Below are positions 17,636 through 27,739 of a stretch of DNA of 57,734 nucleotides, one piece after another. The DNA is taken from the NCBI RefSeq assembly GCF_009496535.1, contig NZ_WIDL01000009.1, positions 1 to 57,734 on the forward strand. The letters run 5' to 3'. This DNA comes from Stenotrophomonas sp. MYb238. Lineage in GTDB: Bacteria; Pseudomonadota; Gammaproteobacteria; Xanthomonadales; Xanthomonadaceae. The position numbers and the translations under genes are program-made. Numbering within the stretch: position 1 is the stretch's first letter; every line of letters begins with the position of its first letter. The notes beneath the pieces were generated by a model. It did not search any database, was not told where the DNA came from, and saw only the letters and a list, made by a program, of their open reading frames with translations.

Positions 17636-18907
17636 ATGTCAAGCCCTGCCAAACCGCTGCCCACCCGCGAACGCCTGTCCGAAGTCCGCTACGAGATCCG
17701 TGGCGAACTGGCCCGACGAGCCCGCGAGCTGGAGGCCCAGGGCCGCAGGCTGATCAAGCTCAACATCGGCAACCCCGGCAATTTCGGCTTCCGCGCGCCC
17801 GAGCACCTGCAGCGCGCGATCGCCGACGACATGGGCCGCACCGACCCCTACACCCACCAGCAGGGCCTGCCGGTGGCGCGCGAGGCCATCGCCGCGGCCT
17901 ATGCGCGGCGCGGCGCGCCCGACGCCCACCCCGACCGCGTGTTCCTCGGCAACGGCGTGTCCGAGCTGATCGACCTGTCGCTGCGCGCCCTGCTCAACCC
18001 GGGCGACGAAGTGCTGGTGCCCTCGCCCGACTACCCGCTGTGGTCGGCGGCCACCATCCTCAACGACGGCCGCCCGGTGTACTACCGCTGCGCGCCGGAG
18101 AACGGCTTCCAGCCCGACCCGGTGGAGATCGAGACGCTGGTGTCCTCGCGCACCCGCGCCATCGTGCTGATCAACCCGAACAATCCCAGCGGCGCCAGCT
18201 ACCCGCGCGAGCTGCTGGAGAAGATCGTCGCCGTCGCCCGCCGCCACAACCTGCTGCTGCTGGTGGACGAGATCTACGACCAGATCCTCTACGACGGCGC
18301 CACCTTCCAGCCGGTCGCGCCGCTGGCCGGCGACCACCCGTGCCTGACCTTCAGCGGCCTGAGCAAGGTGCACCGCGCCTGCGGCTGGCGCGTGGGCTGG
18401 ATGCTGCTGTCCGGCGCCGCCGAGCGGCTGGGCGAGTTCCGCGCCGCGCTGGACCTGCTCAGCGCGCTGCGCCTGTGCGCCAACGTGCCCGGCCAGTACG
18501 CCATCGAGGCCGCGGTCAACGGCCCGGACACCATCTCCGCGCTGTGCGCGCCGGGCGGCCGCCTGTACGAGACCCGCCGCGCCGTGATCGAGGCCTGTGA
18601 CGCCAGCGAGCACCTGCGGCTGGTCGCGCCGGCCGGCGCGCTGTACGCCTTCCCGGCGGTGGTCGGGCCGGCCGCGCAGGGCTTCGACGACCACGAATTC
18701 GCGCTGGAACTGATGAACGACGAGGGCGTGCTGGTCGTGCCCGGTTCCAGCTTCAACGTGCCCTACCGCCACCACTTCCGCGTGACCCTGCTGCCCGAGG
18801 CCGCGACCATGCGCGAGGTGTTCGGCCGCATCGACCGCGTGCTGGCGCGCCGCGCCGAGCGGGTCACCAAGGTGGTGCCGCTGAAGACGCGCAGCGCGGT
18901 GGCCTGA
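17636..18907 (+). CDS. AlaA-like pyridoxal-phosphate aminotransferase
   Basis: 423 aa class I/II aminotransferase. It shows the AlaA-type N-terminus VRYEIRGEL, INPNNPSGA, DEIYDQILYDG and the PLP lysine in SGLSKVHRACGWRVGW. AlaA makes alanine from pyruvate and glutamate. Start taken at the second ATG (MSSPAKPL); an ATG 15 bp upstream is equally in frame. The basic tail after about residue 410 (RRAERVTKVVPLK) is slightly longer than in E. coli AlaA. The next gene begins 9 bp after the stop. Confidence 0.88.
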   Translation: MSSPAKPLPTRERLSEVRYEIRGELARRARELEAQGRRLIKLNIGNPGNFGFRAPEHLQRAIADDMGRTDPYTHQQGLPVAREAIAAAYARRGAPDAHPDRVFLGNGVSELIDLSLRALLNPGDEVLVPSPDYPLWSAATILNDGRPVYYRCAPENGFQPDPVEIETLVSSRTRAIVLINPNNPSGASYPRELLEKIVAVARRHNLLLLVDEIYDQILYDGATFQPVAPLAGDHPCLTFSGLSKVHRACGWRVGWMLLSGAAERLGEFRAALDLLSALRLCANVPGQYAIEAAVNGPDTISALCAPGGRLYETRRAVIEACDASEHLRLVAPAGALYAFPAVVGPAAQGFDDHEFALELMNDEGVLVVPGSSFNVPYRHHFRVTLLPEAATMREVFGRIDRVLARRAERVTKVVPLKTRSAVA

Positions 18908-18916
18908 GGCGCGTCG

Positions 18917-19567
18917 ATGAGCGCGACCGGCGCCGCTTCCGCCCCTGCCCCGCGCTACCTGGCGCTGGGCGATTCCTACACCATCGGCGAAGGCGTGCCC
19001 GCCGCAGGCACCTGGCCGTTCCAGCTGGCCGCGGCGCTGCGCGCGCGCGGCATCGCGCTGGACGACCCGCAGGTGATCGCCACCACCGGCTGGACCACCG
19101 ACGAACTGGCCGCCGCCATCGACGCGGATGCGCCGCAGGGGCCGTACGCGCTGGCGAGCCTGCTGATCGGCGTCAACAACCAGTACCGCGGGCGGCCGCT
19201 GGCCGAGTACCGCCAGCAGTTCGAACAGCTGCTGCAGCGGGCCATCGCGCTGGCCGCCGAAGACCCGCGGCGGGGGCTGGTGCTGTCGATTCCCGACTGG
19301 GGCGTGACGCCCTACGCGACCGCGCACGAGCGCGACGCCGCCGTGGTCGCGCGCGAGATCGACGACTTCAATGCCGCCGCCCGCGCCTGCTGCGGCGACT
19401 ACGGCGTCGCCTTCGTCGACATCACCCCGGCCAGCCGCGCGCATGGCGCCGAACCGGCGATGCTGGTGGACGACGGCCTGCACCCGTCCGCGGCGATGTA
19501 CCGGCTGTGGATGGAACAGGCGCTGCCGGTGGCGGCGGACCTGCTGGCGGACCTGCCCGCCACGTGA
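18917..19567 (+). CDS. SGNH/GDSL-family hydrolase
   Basis: 216 aa. Block I is LGDSYTIGEG with the nucleophilic serine near residue 19, GVNN provides the asparagine of block III, and DDGLHPS carries the Asp/His pair near residue 190. The family contains esterases, lipases and acyl-thioesterases; there is no signal peptide, so a cytosolic esterase is likely. It begins 9 bp after the aminotransferase and its stop overlaps the next start (GTGA), so it belongs to a small operon. The natural ester is not predictable. Confidence 0.85.
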   Translation: MSATGAASAPAPRYLALGDSYTIGEGVPAAGTWPFQLAAALRARGIALDDPQVIATTGWTTDELAAAIDADAPQGPYALASLLIGVNNQYRGRPLAEYRQQFEQLLQRAIALAAEDPRRGLVLSIPDWGVTPYATAHERDAAVVAREIDDFNAAARACCGDYGVAFVDITPASRAHGAEPAMLVDDGLHPSAAMYRLWMEQALPVAADLLADLPAT

Positions 19568-20262
19568 GCAGCGCAGGCGCCGCCGCGGCCATGCCCGCCC
19601 GGGACGCCCGGACCATCGCCCGCGCGTTCGCCCCGCGCCATCCCTGGGGCAACCGCTGGGACTACTGCTACGTGCTGTCCAAGCTGCGCAGCGACCCGCT
19701 CTATCCCGGCGTGCTCGATGCCCTACGCGGCAGCGACGCGCCGCTGCTGGACATGGGTTGCGGGCTGGGCCTGCTGGCGCATGCACTGCGCCACGACGGC
19801 CAGGCCCTGCCCTACCGCGGCGTGGACAACGACGCGGCCAAGATCCGCCGCGCCGCCGGCGTCGCCCGCCGCGCCGGCCTGGCCGCCAGCGACTTCGAGG
19901 TGATGGACCTGGCCACCACCCTGCCCGCCCACCGCGGCAGCGTGGCGATCCTCGACGTGCTCCAGTACCTGCCGGCCGAGGCGCAGTCGGCCCTGCTGCG
20001 GCAGGCCGCGGCCATGCTCGACGGCGACGGCCGCCTGGTGCTGCGCATGGCGCTGGCCGACGACAGCCGCCGCGGCCGCATCTCGCGCATCGGCGACCGC
20101 GCCGCCAACTGGATCGGCTGGATGCAGTTCCGCCCGCGCCACTATCCCGACGCCGCCACGCTGCGCGCGCTGCTCGAGCAGGCCGGCCTGCAGGTCAGCC
20201 TCGCGCCGCTGTACGGCAACACCCCGTTCAACAACTGGCTGCTGGTCGCCCGCCGCGCCTGA
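19564..20262 (+). CDS. Class I SAM-dependent methyltransferase
   Basis: 232 aa with a GTG start that overlaps the preceding TGA (GTGA), a classic translational-coupling arrangement; an ATG at 19591 is an alternative. The SAM-binding motif I reads LLDMGCGLGLL (near residue 60), followed by GVDNDAAKI and the acidic motif around FEVMDLAT. The C-terminal half has FRPRHYPD and ends LLVARRA. Substrate unknown. Coupling to the SGNH hydrolase hints at a shared pathway on a small acylated or methylated compound, without direct evidence. Confidence 0.85.
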   Translation: MSSAGAAAAMPARDARTIARAFAPRHPWGNRWDYCYVLSKLRSDPLYPGVLDALRGSDAPLLDMGCGLGLLAHALRHDGQALPYRGVDNDAAKIRRAAGVARRAGLAASDFEVMDLATTLPAHRGSVAILDVLQYLPAEAQSALLRQAAAMLDGDGRLVLRMALADDSRRGRISRIGDRAANWIGWMQFRPRHYPDAATLRALLEQAGLQVSLAPLYGNTPFNNWLLVARRA

Positions 20263-20340
20263 ACCACGGCCGCGCCGTTTGCGCGGATAATCGCGCCATT
20301 CCCTGCCACCCGCCCGGGTCGGCGCCATGACGAGAACCCC

Positions 20341-20670
20341 GTGAGAAGAACCTACCGCCTCGACATCGAAGGCAAACACCCCGACCGCCTGCTGGAAGCC
20401 AGCAAGCACGACATCCGCAAGTACATCAAGCGCGAGCGCGGCAAGGCGCTGCCGGCCGGCGCCGACTTCTGGGATTTCGACAGCAGGGCCGGCGTCGACG
20501 AGGCCAGCGCGCAGGCCGTGCCGTTCCCCGAGCTGATCCGCGCGGTGGACGCGCTGGTCGCCGCCGGCAACAAGCAGTTCTACGTGGAAGTGCTGCGCAA
20601 GCCGGGCAAGCGCACGCCGCGCCCGGCGGCGGAACCGACCGTCGCAGCGGAAAGCGATTTCGAGGATTGA
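20341..20670 (+). CDS. DUF6172 family protein
   Basis: 109 aa from a GTG start, with no better ATG available. The segment SKHDIRKYIKRERGKALP followed by FWDFD matches my recollection of DUF6172, a short cytosolic protein found in many gamma- and betaproteobacteria. No catalytic motif is visible; it is rich in basic residues in the N-terminal half and acidic at the end. Function unknown. It is followed by a cluster of extragenic palindromes. Confidence 0.75.
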   Translation: MRRTYRLDIEGKHPDRLLEASKHDIRKYIKRERGKALPAGADFWDFDSRAGVDEASAQAVPFPELIRAVDALVAAGNKQFYVEVLRKPGKRTPRPAAEPTVAAESDFED

Positions 20671-20693
20671 TCCGCCGCGCCGGGCAATGCCCC

Positions 20694-20895
20694 AGCGGGG
20701 CGATGCCCCGCTCTACAAAGGGACCGATCGCTGCGGTTCTGTAGCGCCGGGCGACGCCCGGGCCTGCCCGGCAATGTCACAAGCGGGGCGATGCCATGCT
20801 CTACACGAGGGACGCATCGCTACAGCCCGGTAGCGCCGTGCGACGTCGGGCGGGGCCCGTCCGGCAACGCTCCAGCGGGCGTTGCCCTGCTCTAC
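20694..20895. repeat. Cluster of five GTAG-type extragenic palindromes
   Basis: Five short GTAG palindromes alternate in orientation: minus 20694-20716, plus 20741-20762, minus 20781-20804, plus 20830-20852, minus 20874-20895. The minus members read GTAGAGC(G/A)GGGCATCGCCC-like; the plus members read GTAGCGCCGGGCGACGCCC-like, so two REP subfamilies are interleaved. They fill almost all the space between the DUF6172 gene and the helicase gene stop. Confidence 0.8.
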
Positions 20896-20926
20896 CGCTT
20901 CGATGCGCCGCCCAGCGACGCGATGT

Positions 20927-22177
20927 TCAGGACGGCTTCGCCTGCGCGGCAGCGCGCAATCTGTCCTTCTTGCTGGGCCGGCGCCCCTTGATGCCGCCGT
21001 TGCCATCGGCCACCGGCGGCGCCTGCTCCATATCCTTCGGCTCGAAACCGGGCACCACTTCCGGTTCCAGCCGCAGGCCATGGCGCCTGCAGATCAGCCG
21101 CCAGTGCGCCAGCGCGGCGGCCTCGACGAAGCTCACCGCCAGGCCGGTGGCGCCGGCACGGCCGGTGCGGCCGATGCGGTGCAGGTAATCGGCCGGCGAA
21201 CGCGGCAGTTCATGGTTCACCACCACCGGCAGGCCGGCGATGTCGATACCGCGCGCGGCCACGTCGGTCGCCACCAGCACCTGCAGCTCGCCGTCCTTGA
21301 ACGCCTGCAGCGCGCGCACGCGGCGGCCCTGCGACAGGTCGCCGTGCAGCGCCTGCACGGCAATGCCGCCCTTGCGCAGCGCGCCGGCCAGGCGGTCGCC
21401 CTCGCGGATGCTGGCGACGAACACCAGCACCTGCCGCCAGCGCGGATCATCCAGCAGCGACAGCAGCAGTTCGACGCGGCAGCCTGCATCCACGCGCAGC
21501 GCGCGCTGTTCGATTTCCGGCGGCGCCTGCGCATCGACCTGCAGCCGTTGCGGCGCGCGCAGGCCGGCGGCGGCCAGCGCCTCGATCTGCTCCGGGAACG
21601 TGGCCGAGAACAGCGCCGTCTGCCGCTGCGCGGGCAGCTCGGCGAGGATCTGCCGCAGTTCGTCGCCGAAGCCCAGCTCCAGCAGGCGGTCGGCCTCGTC
21701 CAGCACCAGCAGCTGCACCTGCCGCAGCGACAGCGCGTTGTGCGCCAGCAGGTCGAGCAGGCGCCCGGGCGTGGCTACCACCACGTCGGCGCCGCCGCGC
21801 AGCGCCATCATCTGCGGATTGATCGACACCCCGCCCACCGCGCACACCACACGCGGCTGCCGCGGCAGTTCCCGGCCGAGCGTGGCGAACACGTCGGCCA
21901 CCTGCAGCGCCAGCTCGCGCGTGGGCACCAGCACCAGTTGCCGCAGCGCACGCGGCTTGCGCGGCGGGGCGGCGAAGAAACGCTGCAGGGCCGGCAGCAC
22001 GTAGGCGGCGGTCTTGCCCGAGCCGGTCGGCGCCAGCGCCACCACGTCCTGTCCCTTCAGCAGCGCCGGCACCGCCTGCTGCTGGATCGGCGTCGGCGCG
22101 CCGTAGCCGGCCTGCCGCAGCGCGCGCTGCAGCGCGGGCAATACATAGGGAGACAGGCCGAGTCGGGAAAAGGGCAT
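20927..22177 (-). CDS. DEAD-box ATP-dependent RNA helicase (RhlE-like)
   Basis: 416 aa with every DEAD-box motif: Q motif PTPIQQQAV, Walker A APTGSGKT (near 48), PTRELALQ, TPGRL, DEAD (near 150), SAT, and HRIGRTGR (near 330). The C-terminal extension is short and ends in a basic, lysine-rich stretch (KGRRPSKKDRLR), as in RhlE-type helicases that act in RNA turnover and ribosome assembly. Cytoplasmic. The polysaccharide deacetylase gene ends 36 bp upstream on the same strand. Confidence 0.92.
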   Translation of the reverse strand: MPFSRLGLSPYVLPALQRALRQAGYGAPTPIQQQAVPALLKGQDVVALAPTGSGKTAAYVLPALQRFFAAPPRKPRALRQLVLVPTRELALQVADVFATLGRELPRQPRVVCAVGGVSINPQMMALRGGADVVVATPGRLLDLLAHNALSLRQVQLLVLDEADRLLELGFGDELRQILAELPAQRQTALFSATFPEQIEALAAAGLRAPQRLQVDAQAPPEIEQRALRVDAGCRVELLLSLLDDPRWRQVLVFVASIREGDRLAGALRKGGIAVQALHGDLSQGRRVRALQAFKDGELQVLVATDVAARGIDIAGLPVVVNHELPRSPADYLHRIGRTGRAGATGLAVSFVEAAALAHWRLICRRHGLRLEPEVVPGFEPKDMEQAPPVADGNGGIKGRRPSKKDRLRAAAQAKPS

Positions 22178-22213
22178 GGCGCGGTTCCAGGGGCCGCCGG
22201 CGGGGCGGCGAGT

Positions 22214-22993
22214 CTAAGCGGTTTCCGGCGGCAGGCGGGCGGGCAGTCCACGCGCCTGCAACTGCCGCAGCACCGATTCGATGATGGCCGGGTTGTGGCC
22301 GTGCGCGGCGCCTTCGTGCAGCAGCACGATCGCACCCGGCGCCAGCGTGCGCGCGATGCGCGCCACCACCGCGTCGGGCCGGCAATGCACGCCGTCGAAC
22401 CCGCGCGCGCTCCAGCCCACCCGCGCCAGGCCATGCCGGCGCAGGGCCACGGCCACGAAGGGATTGGTCATGCCGACCACCGAGCGGTACCAGCGCGGCG
22501 GCGTGCCGGCGATGGCCGCCAGCGCCTGCTGGCAACGGCCGATCTCCCCGGCCATCCGCCGCGGCCCGAGGCGCCAGAACCACGCCTGCGGATGCGACTG
22601 GCTGTGGTTGCCCAGCCCGTGCCCGCGCCGCAGCACCTCGTGCACCAGCTCCGGCCGCGCCGCCGCGCGCTCGCCGACCATGAAGAAGGTGGCCCTGGCG
22701 TCGTAGCGCTCCAGCAGGTCGAGGATCGCCAGGGTGTCGTCGGACGGGCCGTCGTCGATGGTCAGCCAGACCGCCGGGCCGGGCAGGCGCGACAGTACCG
22801 GCGCGTAGAAGCCGCTGTTGGGCAGGAACACCGGCACCACGAACAGCGCGTGGCTGGCCAGCATGAGCGGCAGCCCGGCCTTCCAGCCCAGCCACGCCCA
22901 AGCCAGCGCCACCAGCGCCTGCGACAGCAGCAGCCAGCCGATCCAGCGCCAGGGATGGGTCGGCGTGCGATGCAGGGTTCCCGTGGCGGTCAT
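22214..22993 (-). CDS. Membrane-anchored polysaccharide deacetylase family protein
   Basis: 259 aa from the ATG at 22993; an in-frame ATG at 23008 adds five residues. Two hydrophobic helices at about residues 18-58 anchor it. The NodB-type domain follows, with the metal-binding TIDDGPSDDT, the paired histidines HSQSH within GNHSQSHP, an arginine in WYRSVVG and the C-terminal VLLHEG. Family members remove N-acetyl groups from chitin-like or peptidoglycan sugars. The substrate is not clear; this type is often annotated as chitooligosaccharide deacetylase. Divergent from the Grx4 fusion gene with 61 bp between starts. Confidence 0.82.
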   Translation of the reverse strand: MTATGTLHRTPTHPWRWIGWLLLSQALVALAWAWLGWKAGLPLMLASHALFVVPVFLPNSGFYAPVLSRLPGPAVWLTIDDGPSDDTLAILDLLERYDARATFFMVGERAAARPELVHEVLRRGHGLGNHSQSHPQAWFWRLGPRRMAGEIGRCQQALAAIAGTPPRWYRSVVGMTNPFVAVALRRHGLARVGWSARGFDGVHCRPDAVVARIARTLAPGAIVLLHEGAAHGHNPAIIESVLRQLQARGLPARLPPETA

Positions 22994-23054
22994 GTCCCAT
23001 GATGCCATGCGGCGTAGAATCGGCTCCGTCTACGACCAACCCCACGAGTTCACG

Positions 23055-23981
23055 ATGTCCCTGGATCCCGCCCTGCGCGAACGCATCGAATCCATCCTCG
23101 GCGCCAACCGCGTCGTCCTGTTCATGAAGGGCCAGCCGGCCATGCCGCAGTGCGGCTTCTCGGCCAAGGCGGTCGGCGCGCTGCAGGACCTGGGCGTGGA
23201 TTTCGCCCACGTCAACGTGCTGGCCGACGGGGAAATCCGCGAGGGCATCAAGGCCTATGGCGACTGGCCGACCATCCCGCAGCTGTACGTGGACGGCGAA
23301 CTGGTCGGCGGCAGCGACATCGTGCTGCAGATGGCCAACAGCGGCGAGCTGAGCGCCCTGCTCGGCGTGGCGCCGCCGGACCGCACCCCGCCGTCCATCA
23401 CCGTCACCCCGGCCGCGGTGGAAATGCTCAAGGGCGCGCTGGCCGACGCCCCGGGCGCCGCGCTGCAGCTGAGCATCGATGCGCGCTTCCAGCCGAACTT
23501 CCAGCTGGCCCCGCTGGATGCCAACGCCATCGCCGCCGAATCCAACGGCCTGCGCGTGCAGTTCGACGCGGCCAGCGCGCGCCGCGCCAACGGCATCACC
23601 ATCGACTGGGTGGACGACATCCGCGGCCAGGGCCTGGCCATCGACAACCCCAACGCGCCAAAGCCGGTGCAGGAACTGGACGTGCGCGGCGCCGACGACC
23701 AGCTGCGCGCCGGCACCCTGACCCTGGTAGACGTGCGCCCGGCCGACGAGCGCGCCGTCGCCGCGATCAACGCCCCGTTCGAAACCTTCGACGGCGACAC
23801 CCGCGCCCGCCTCGAAGCGCTGCCCAAGGACACCCCGCTGGCCTTCCTGTGCCACCGCGGCGGACGCAGCGCGCAGGCCGCCGAGCAGTTCCGCGCCCTG
23901 GGCTTCACCCGCGTCCACAACGTCACCGGCGGCATCGACGCCTGGGCGCAGGACGTGGACACCAGCGTGCCGCGCTACTGA
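23055..23981 (+). CDS. Grx4-type monothiol glutaredoxin fused to HesB-like and rhodanese domains
   Basis: 308 aa in three parts. Residues 1-105 are a monothiol glutaredoxin with the CGFS site (Cys33) and WPTIPQLYVDGE, the type that carries Fe-S clusters. Residues about 114-202 look like an A-type Fe-S carrier (HesB/IscA) because of GITIDWVDD and DNPNAP, but all cluster-binding cysteines are missing; RFQPNFQ stands where GCSGFQY would be. Residues 205-308 are a rhodanese with active Cys266 (LCHRGGRS). A role in Fe-S assembly or sulfur delivery fits all parts. The same fusion is familiar from xanthomonads. A strong hairpin terminator follows. Confidence 0.9.
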   Translation: MSLDPALRERIESILGANRVVLFMKGQPAMPQCGFSAKAVGALQDLGVDFAHVNVLADGEIREGIKAYGDWPTIPQLYVDGELVGGSDIVLQMANSGELSALLGVAPPDRTPPSITVTPAAVEMLKGALADAPGAALQLSIDARFQPNFQLAPLDANAIAAESNGLRVQFDAASARRANGITIDWVDDIRGQGLAIDNPNAPKPVQELDVRGADDQLRAGTLTLVDVRPADERAVAAINAPFETFDGDTRARLEALPKDTPLAFLCHRGGRSAQAAEQFRALGFTRVHNVTGGIDAWAQDVDTSVPRY

Positions 23982-24006
23982 TCGGGCGGGCGCCACCGCG
24001 ACAAAA

Positions 24007-24032
24007 AGAACGCCGGCGAAAGCCGGCGTTCT
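24007..24032 (+). terminator. GAAA-loop hairpin after the Grx4 fusion gene
   Basis: A perfect 11-bp stem (AGAACGCCGGC / GCCGGCGTTCT) closed by a GAAA tetraloop starts 26 bp after the stop and is preceded by an A run, so it could also act on transcripts from the opposite side. Good terminator geometry, short T content. Confidence 0.7.
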
Positions 24033-24045
24033 GCATGTACGCCCC

Positions 24046-24114
24046 GTAGGAGCGACTTCAGTCGCGAAGGGGCATTCCCGGTGAAGCCCCTTTCGCGACT
24101 GAAGTCGCTCCTAC
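24046..24114. repeat. Inverted pair of GTAG REP elements
   Basis: The left arm starts GTAGGAGCGACTTCAGTCGC and runs 24046-24073; the right arm 24086-24114 is its complement with one extra base. The 12-bp centre is ATTCCCGGTGAA. Each arm contains the small palindrome GCGACTTCAGTCGC. The same unit recurs at 47892-47958 and, as a single diverged copy, at 33824-33854. Confidence 0.88.
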
Positions 24115-24148
24115 GAAGGGCGACGGGGGGACAACGCACGTCCCTCCC

Positions 24149-24688
24149 TCACCCGGCGAAACCGCCCTCGGCCAGGAAATGCAGTTCCTCCGCCGTGGGG
24201 ATCCGGCCCAGCACGGCGTTGCGGTGCGGGAAGCGCCCGAAGCGGCGGATGATGTCGCGGTGCAGTTCGGCGAAGCGCAGGTATTCCAGGTCGCCGAGCA
24301 CCTCGAACATCGCCACTGAGCGCTCCTGGTCCTGCGGGTCTTCCGAATGCTCGAACGGCAGGTAGATGAAGGCGCGCAGCTGCGGCGTCAGTTCGCGGTC
24401 CAGCCCTTCCTCGATGGTGCGGGTGGCGTAGTGCCGCGCCAGTCCGTCGGTGGCGAAGGCATGCGCGGTGCCGCGGAAGCAGTTGCGCGGGAACTGGTCG
24501 AGCAGGATCTGCAACGCCAGCGCGCCGTCGGCGCCGTGCAGCCATTCCTCGCAGCCGCGGCGCGCGGCCCGGTAATGCAGGTCCAGGAAGCGCAGGCGGA
24601 ATTCGTCGTCGAAGGCGTCGTCGCGCGCGAACCATCGCCGCGGCCCCGCCGAACGCCAGAATTCCACTACTGTCTGTACTGCTTCCAT
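24149..24688 (-). CDS. DUF924 family protein
   Basis: 179 aa. The start at 24688 gives the usual N-terminus VVEFW for this family, and the conserved block ILLDQFPRNCFRGTAHAFATD and YLPFEHSEDPQDQ are typical. The predicted structure is all-helical and resembles TPR proteins. Function is unproven. It is encoded opposite to both flanking genes and so is probably transcribed alone. The upstream 246 bp shared with the amidohydrolase operon carry no recognised element. Confidence 0.85.
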   Translation of the reverse strand: MEAVQTVVEFWRSAGPRRWFARDDAFDDEFRLRFLDLHYRAARRGCEEWLHGADGALALQILLDQFPRNCFRGTAHAFATDGLARHYATRTIEEGLDRELTPQLRAFIYLPFEHSEDPQDQERSVAMFEVLGDLEYLRFAELHRDIIRRFGRFPHRNAVLGRIPTAEELHFLAEGGFAG

Positions 24689-24934
24689 CACTCCCTTTCC
24701 TGATCGCCCTTTCCTGATCGTTCCACCGGCCGCAAGGCCGCGCCGGCGGCGCGGGACGGGCCCGCGACGGTGCAGCTTAAGCGGCCGGCCCGTGTCTGGA
24801 TACCACCGCGGCCCCGGCCGCCGGGCCGCGCACCGCCAGCCCGCCCGCGCCTGCATGCACGCCGCTCCATGCACTTGGCAGGAACCGGGACGGCCGCTAG
24901 CGTGCGCACACCATCCGCCGCACAGGGAGACCCC

Positions 24935-26340
<1,406 letters not shown>

Positions 26341-26344
<4 letters not shown>

Positions 26345-27609
26345 GCGCATCCATCCTGATCCGCCGGCTGGCGCTGCTGGCCGCCACCGCCGCCCTGCCC
26401 GTCCTAGCCGCCGCCCAGGACGTGCTGGTCCGCAACGCCACCGTGCACACCGCCACCGCGCGCGGCACGCTCAACGCCGCCGACGTGCTGGTGCAGGGCG
26501 GCGTGATCCGCGCCGTCGGCCCGGCGCTGGCCGCACCGGCCGGCGTCGAGGTGGTCGACGCCGGCGGCCGCCCGCTGACCCCGGCGCTGTTCGGCGGCAT
26601 CACCGACATCGGCGTGGAGGAGGTCTCCGGCGAGGCCTCGACCGTGGACAGCGCGGTGAAGCTGGAGGAACAGCCGCAGCGTCCCGAGTTCGACGTCACC
26701 CTGGCCTACAACCCCGATTCGGTGCTGATACCGGTCGCGCGCGTGGAAGGCATCGGCTTCACCGCGCTGGGCGCCAACAGCGGCGGCGGCTTCATCGCCG
26801 GCCAGGGCGGGGTGCTGCGGCTGGACGGCAGCGCCGATCCGATCGGCCCGCGCATGCTGTTCGTGCGCATGGGCGCGGCCGGCTCCGAACTGTCCGGCAG
26901 CTCGCGCGCCGCGCAGTGGATGCTGCTCGACCAGATGGTGGCCGAGGCCCGCGGCCGCATCGCCGTCGATTCGCCGCACGCGCTGCTGACCCCGGCCGGG
27001 CGCGCCACCCTGGCGCGCTACCTGGCCGGCGCCGGTCGCATCGTGGTGCGGGTGGACCGCGCCGCCGACATCCGCCAGCTGCTGCGCTGGGCCGGACGCG
27101 AACAGGTGCGCATCGCGATTGCCGGCGGCACCGAGGCCTGGCGCGTGGCGCCGCAACTGGCCGCCGCCGGCGTGCCGGTATTCGTCGATGCGCTGTCCAA
27201 CCTGCCGGCCAGCTTCGACCAGATCGGCGCGACGCTGGAGAACGCCGCGCGCCTGCACGCGGCCGGCGTGGCGGTGGCCTTCAGCCAGGACGGCGACGCC
27301 TCGCACAACGCACGCAAGATCCGCCAGCTGGCCGGCAACGCGGTGGCCAACGGCCTGCCCTGGGACGCCGCGCTGGCCGGCCTGACCCAGGTGCCGGCGC
27401 AGGCCTTCGGCGTAGCCGACCGCATCGGCAGCATCGCCGTCGGCCAGCAGGCCGATCTGGTGCTGTGGGAGGGCGACCCGCTGGACGTGGCCCACTACGC
27501 CGAACGCATGTGGCTGGGCGGGCGCGCGGTGCCGATGCGCTCGCGCCAGACCGAACTGCGCGACCGTTACCTGGGCCGGACGCCGGCGCTGCCGGCCTAC
27601 CGCCGCTGA
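26341..27609 (+). CDS. Exported amidohydrolase homologue lacking the HxH metal site
   Basis: 422 aa with a signal peptide ending LAAAQ near residue 25. The composite-domain start (VLVRNATVHTATARG) and end (IAVGQQADLVLWEGDP) mark it as amidohydrolase superfamily. Where active members have HxH, this one reads LTPALFGGITDIGV, without histidine, and the later barrel histidines are also mostly absent; SQDGDASHNARK keeps the aspartate region. It may be a catalytically altered or inactive partner of the preceding enzyme, with which it overlaps by 4 bp. A hairpin terminator follows. Confidence 0.84.
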
Positions 27610-27617
27610 CGTTTCCA

Positions 27618-27651
27618 CGCCCGCTCCCGGCGCCGCCGCCGGGAGCGGGCG
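27618..27651 (+). terminator. Strong hairpin after the amidohydrolase pair
   Basis: A perfect 14-bp stem (CGCCCGCTCCCGGC / GCCGGGAGCGGGCG) with a 6-nt loop begins 9 bp past the stop codon. There is no T tract, so termination may be incomplete or the hairpin may protect the mRNA end. Confidence 0.55.
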
Positions 27652-27739
27652 GCGCGCCGCGCGGCATTGTCCTACCTGCCCGGGGCGCGGTTTTGGGTTA
27701 GTGTGACCGCAGGCACACAACGCACGGGGAGGTTGGATC

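Noticed and set aside
20694-20895. CRISPR array
   Set aside because: Units are palindromic, alternate in orientation, vary in sequence, and have no regular spacers or cas genes; they are REPs.
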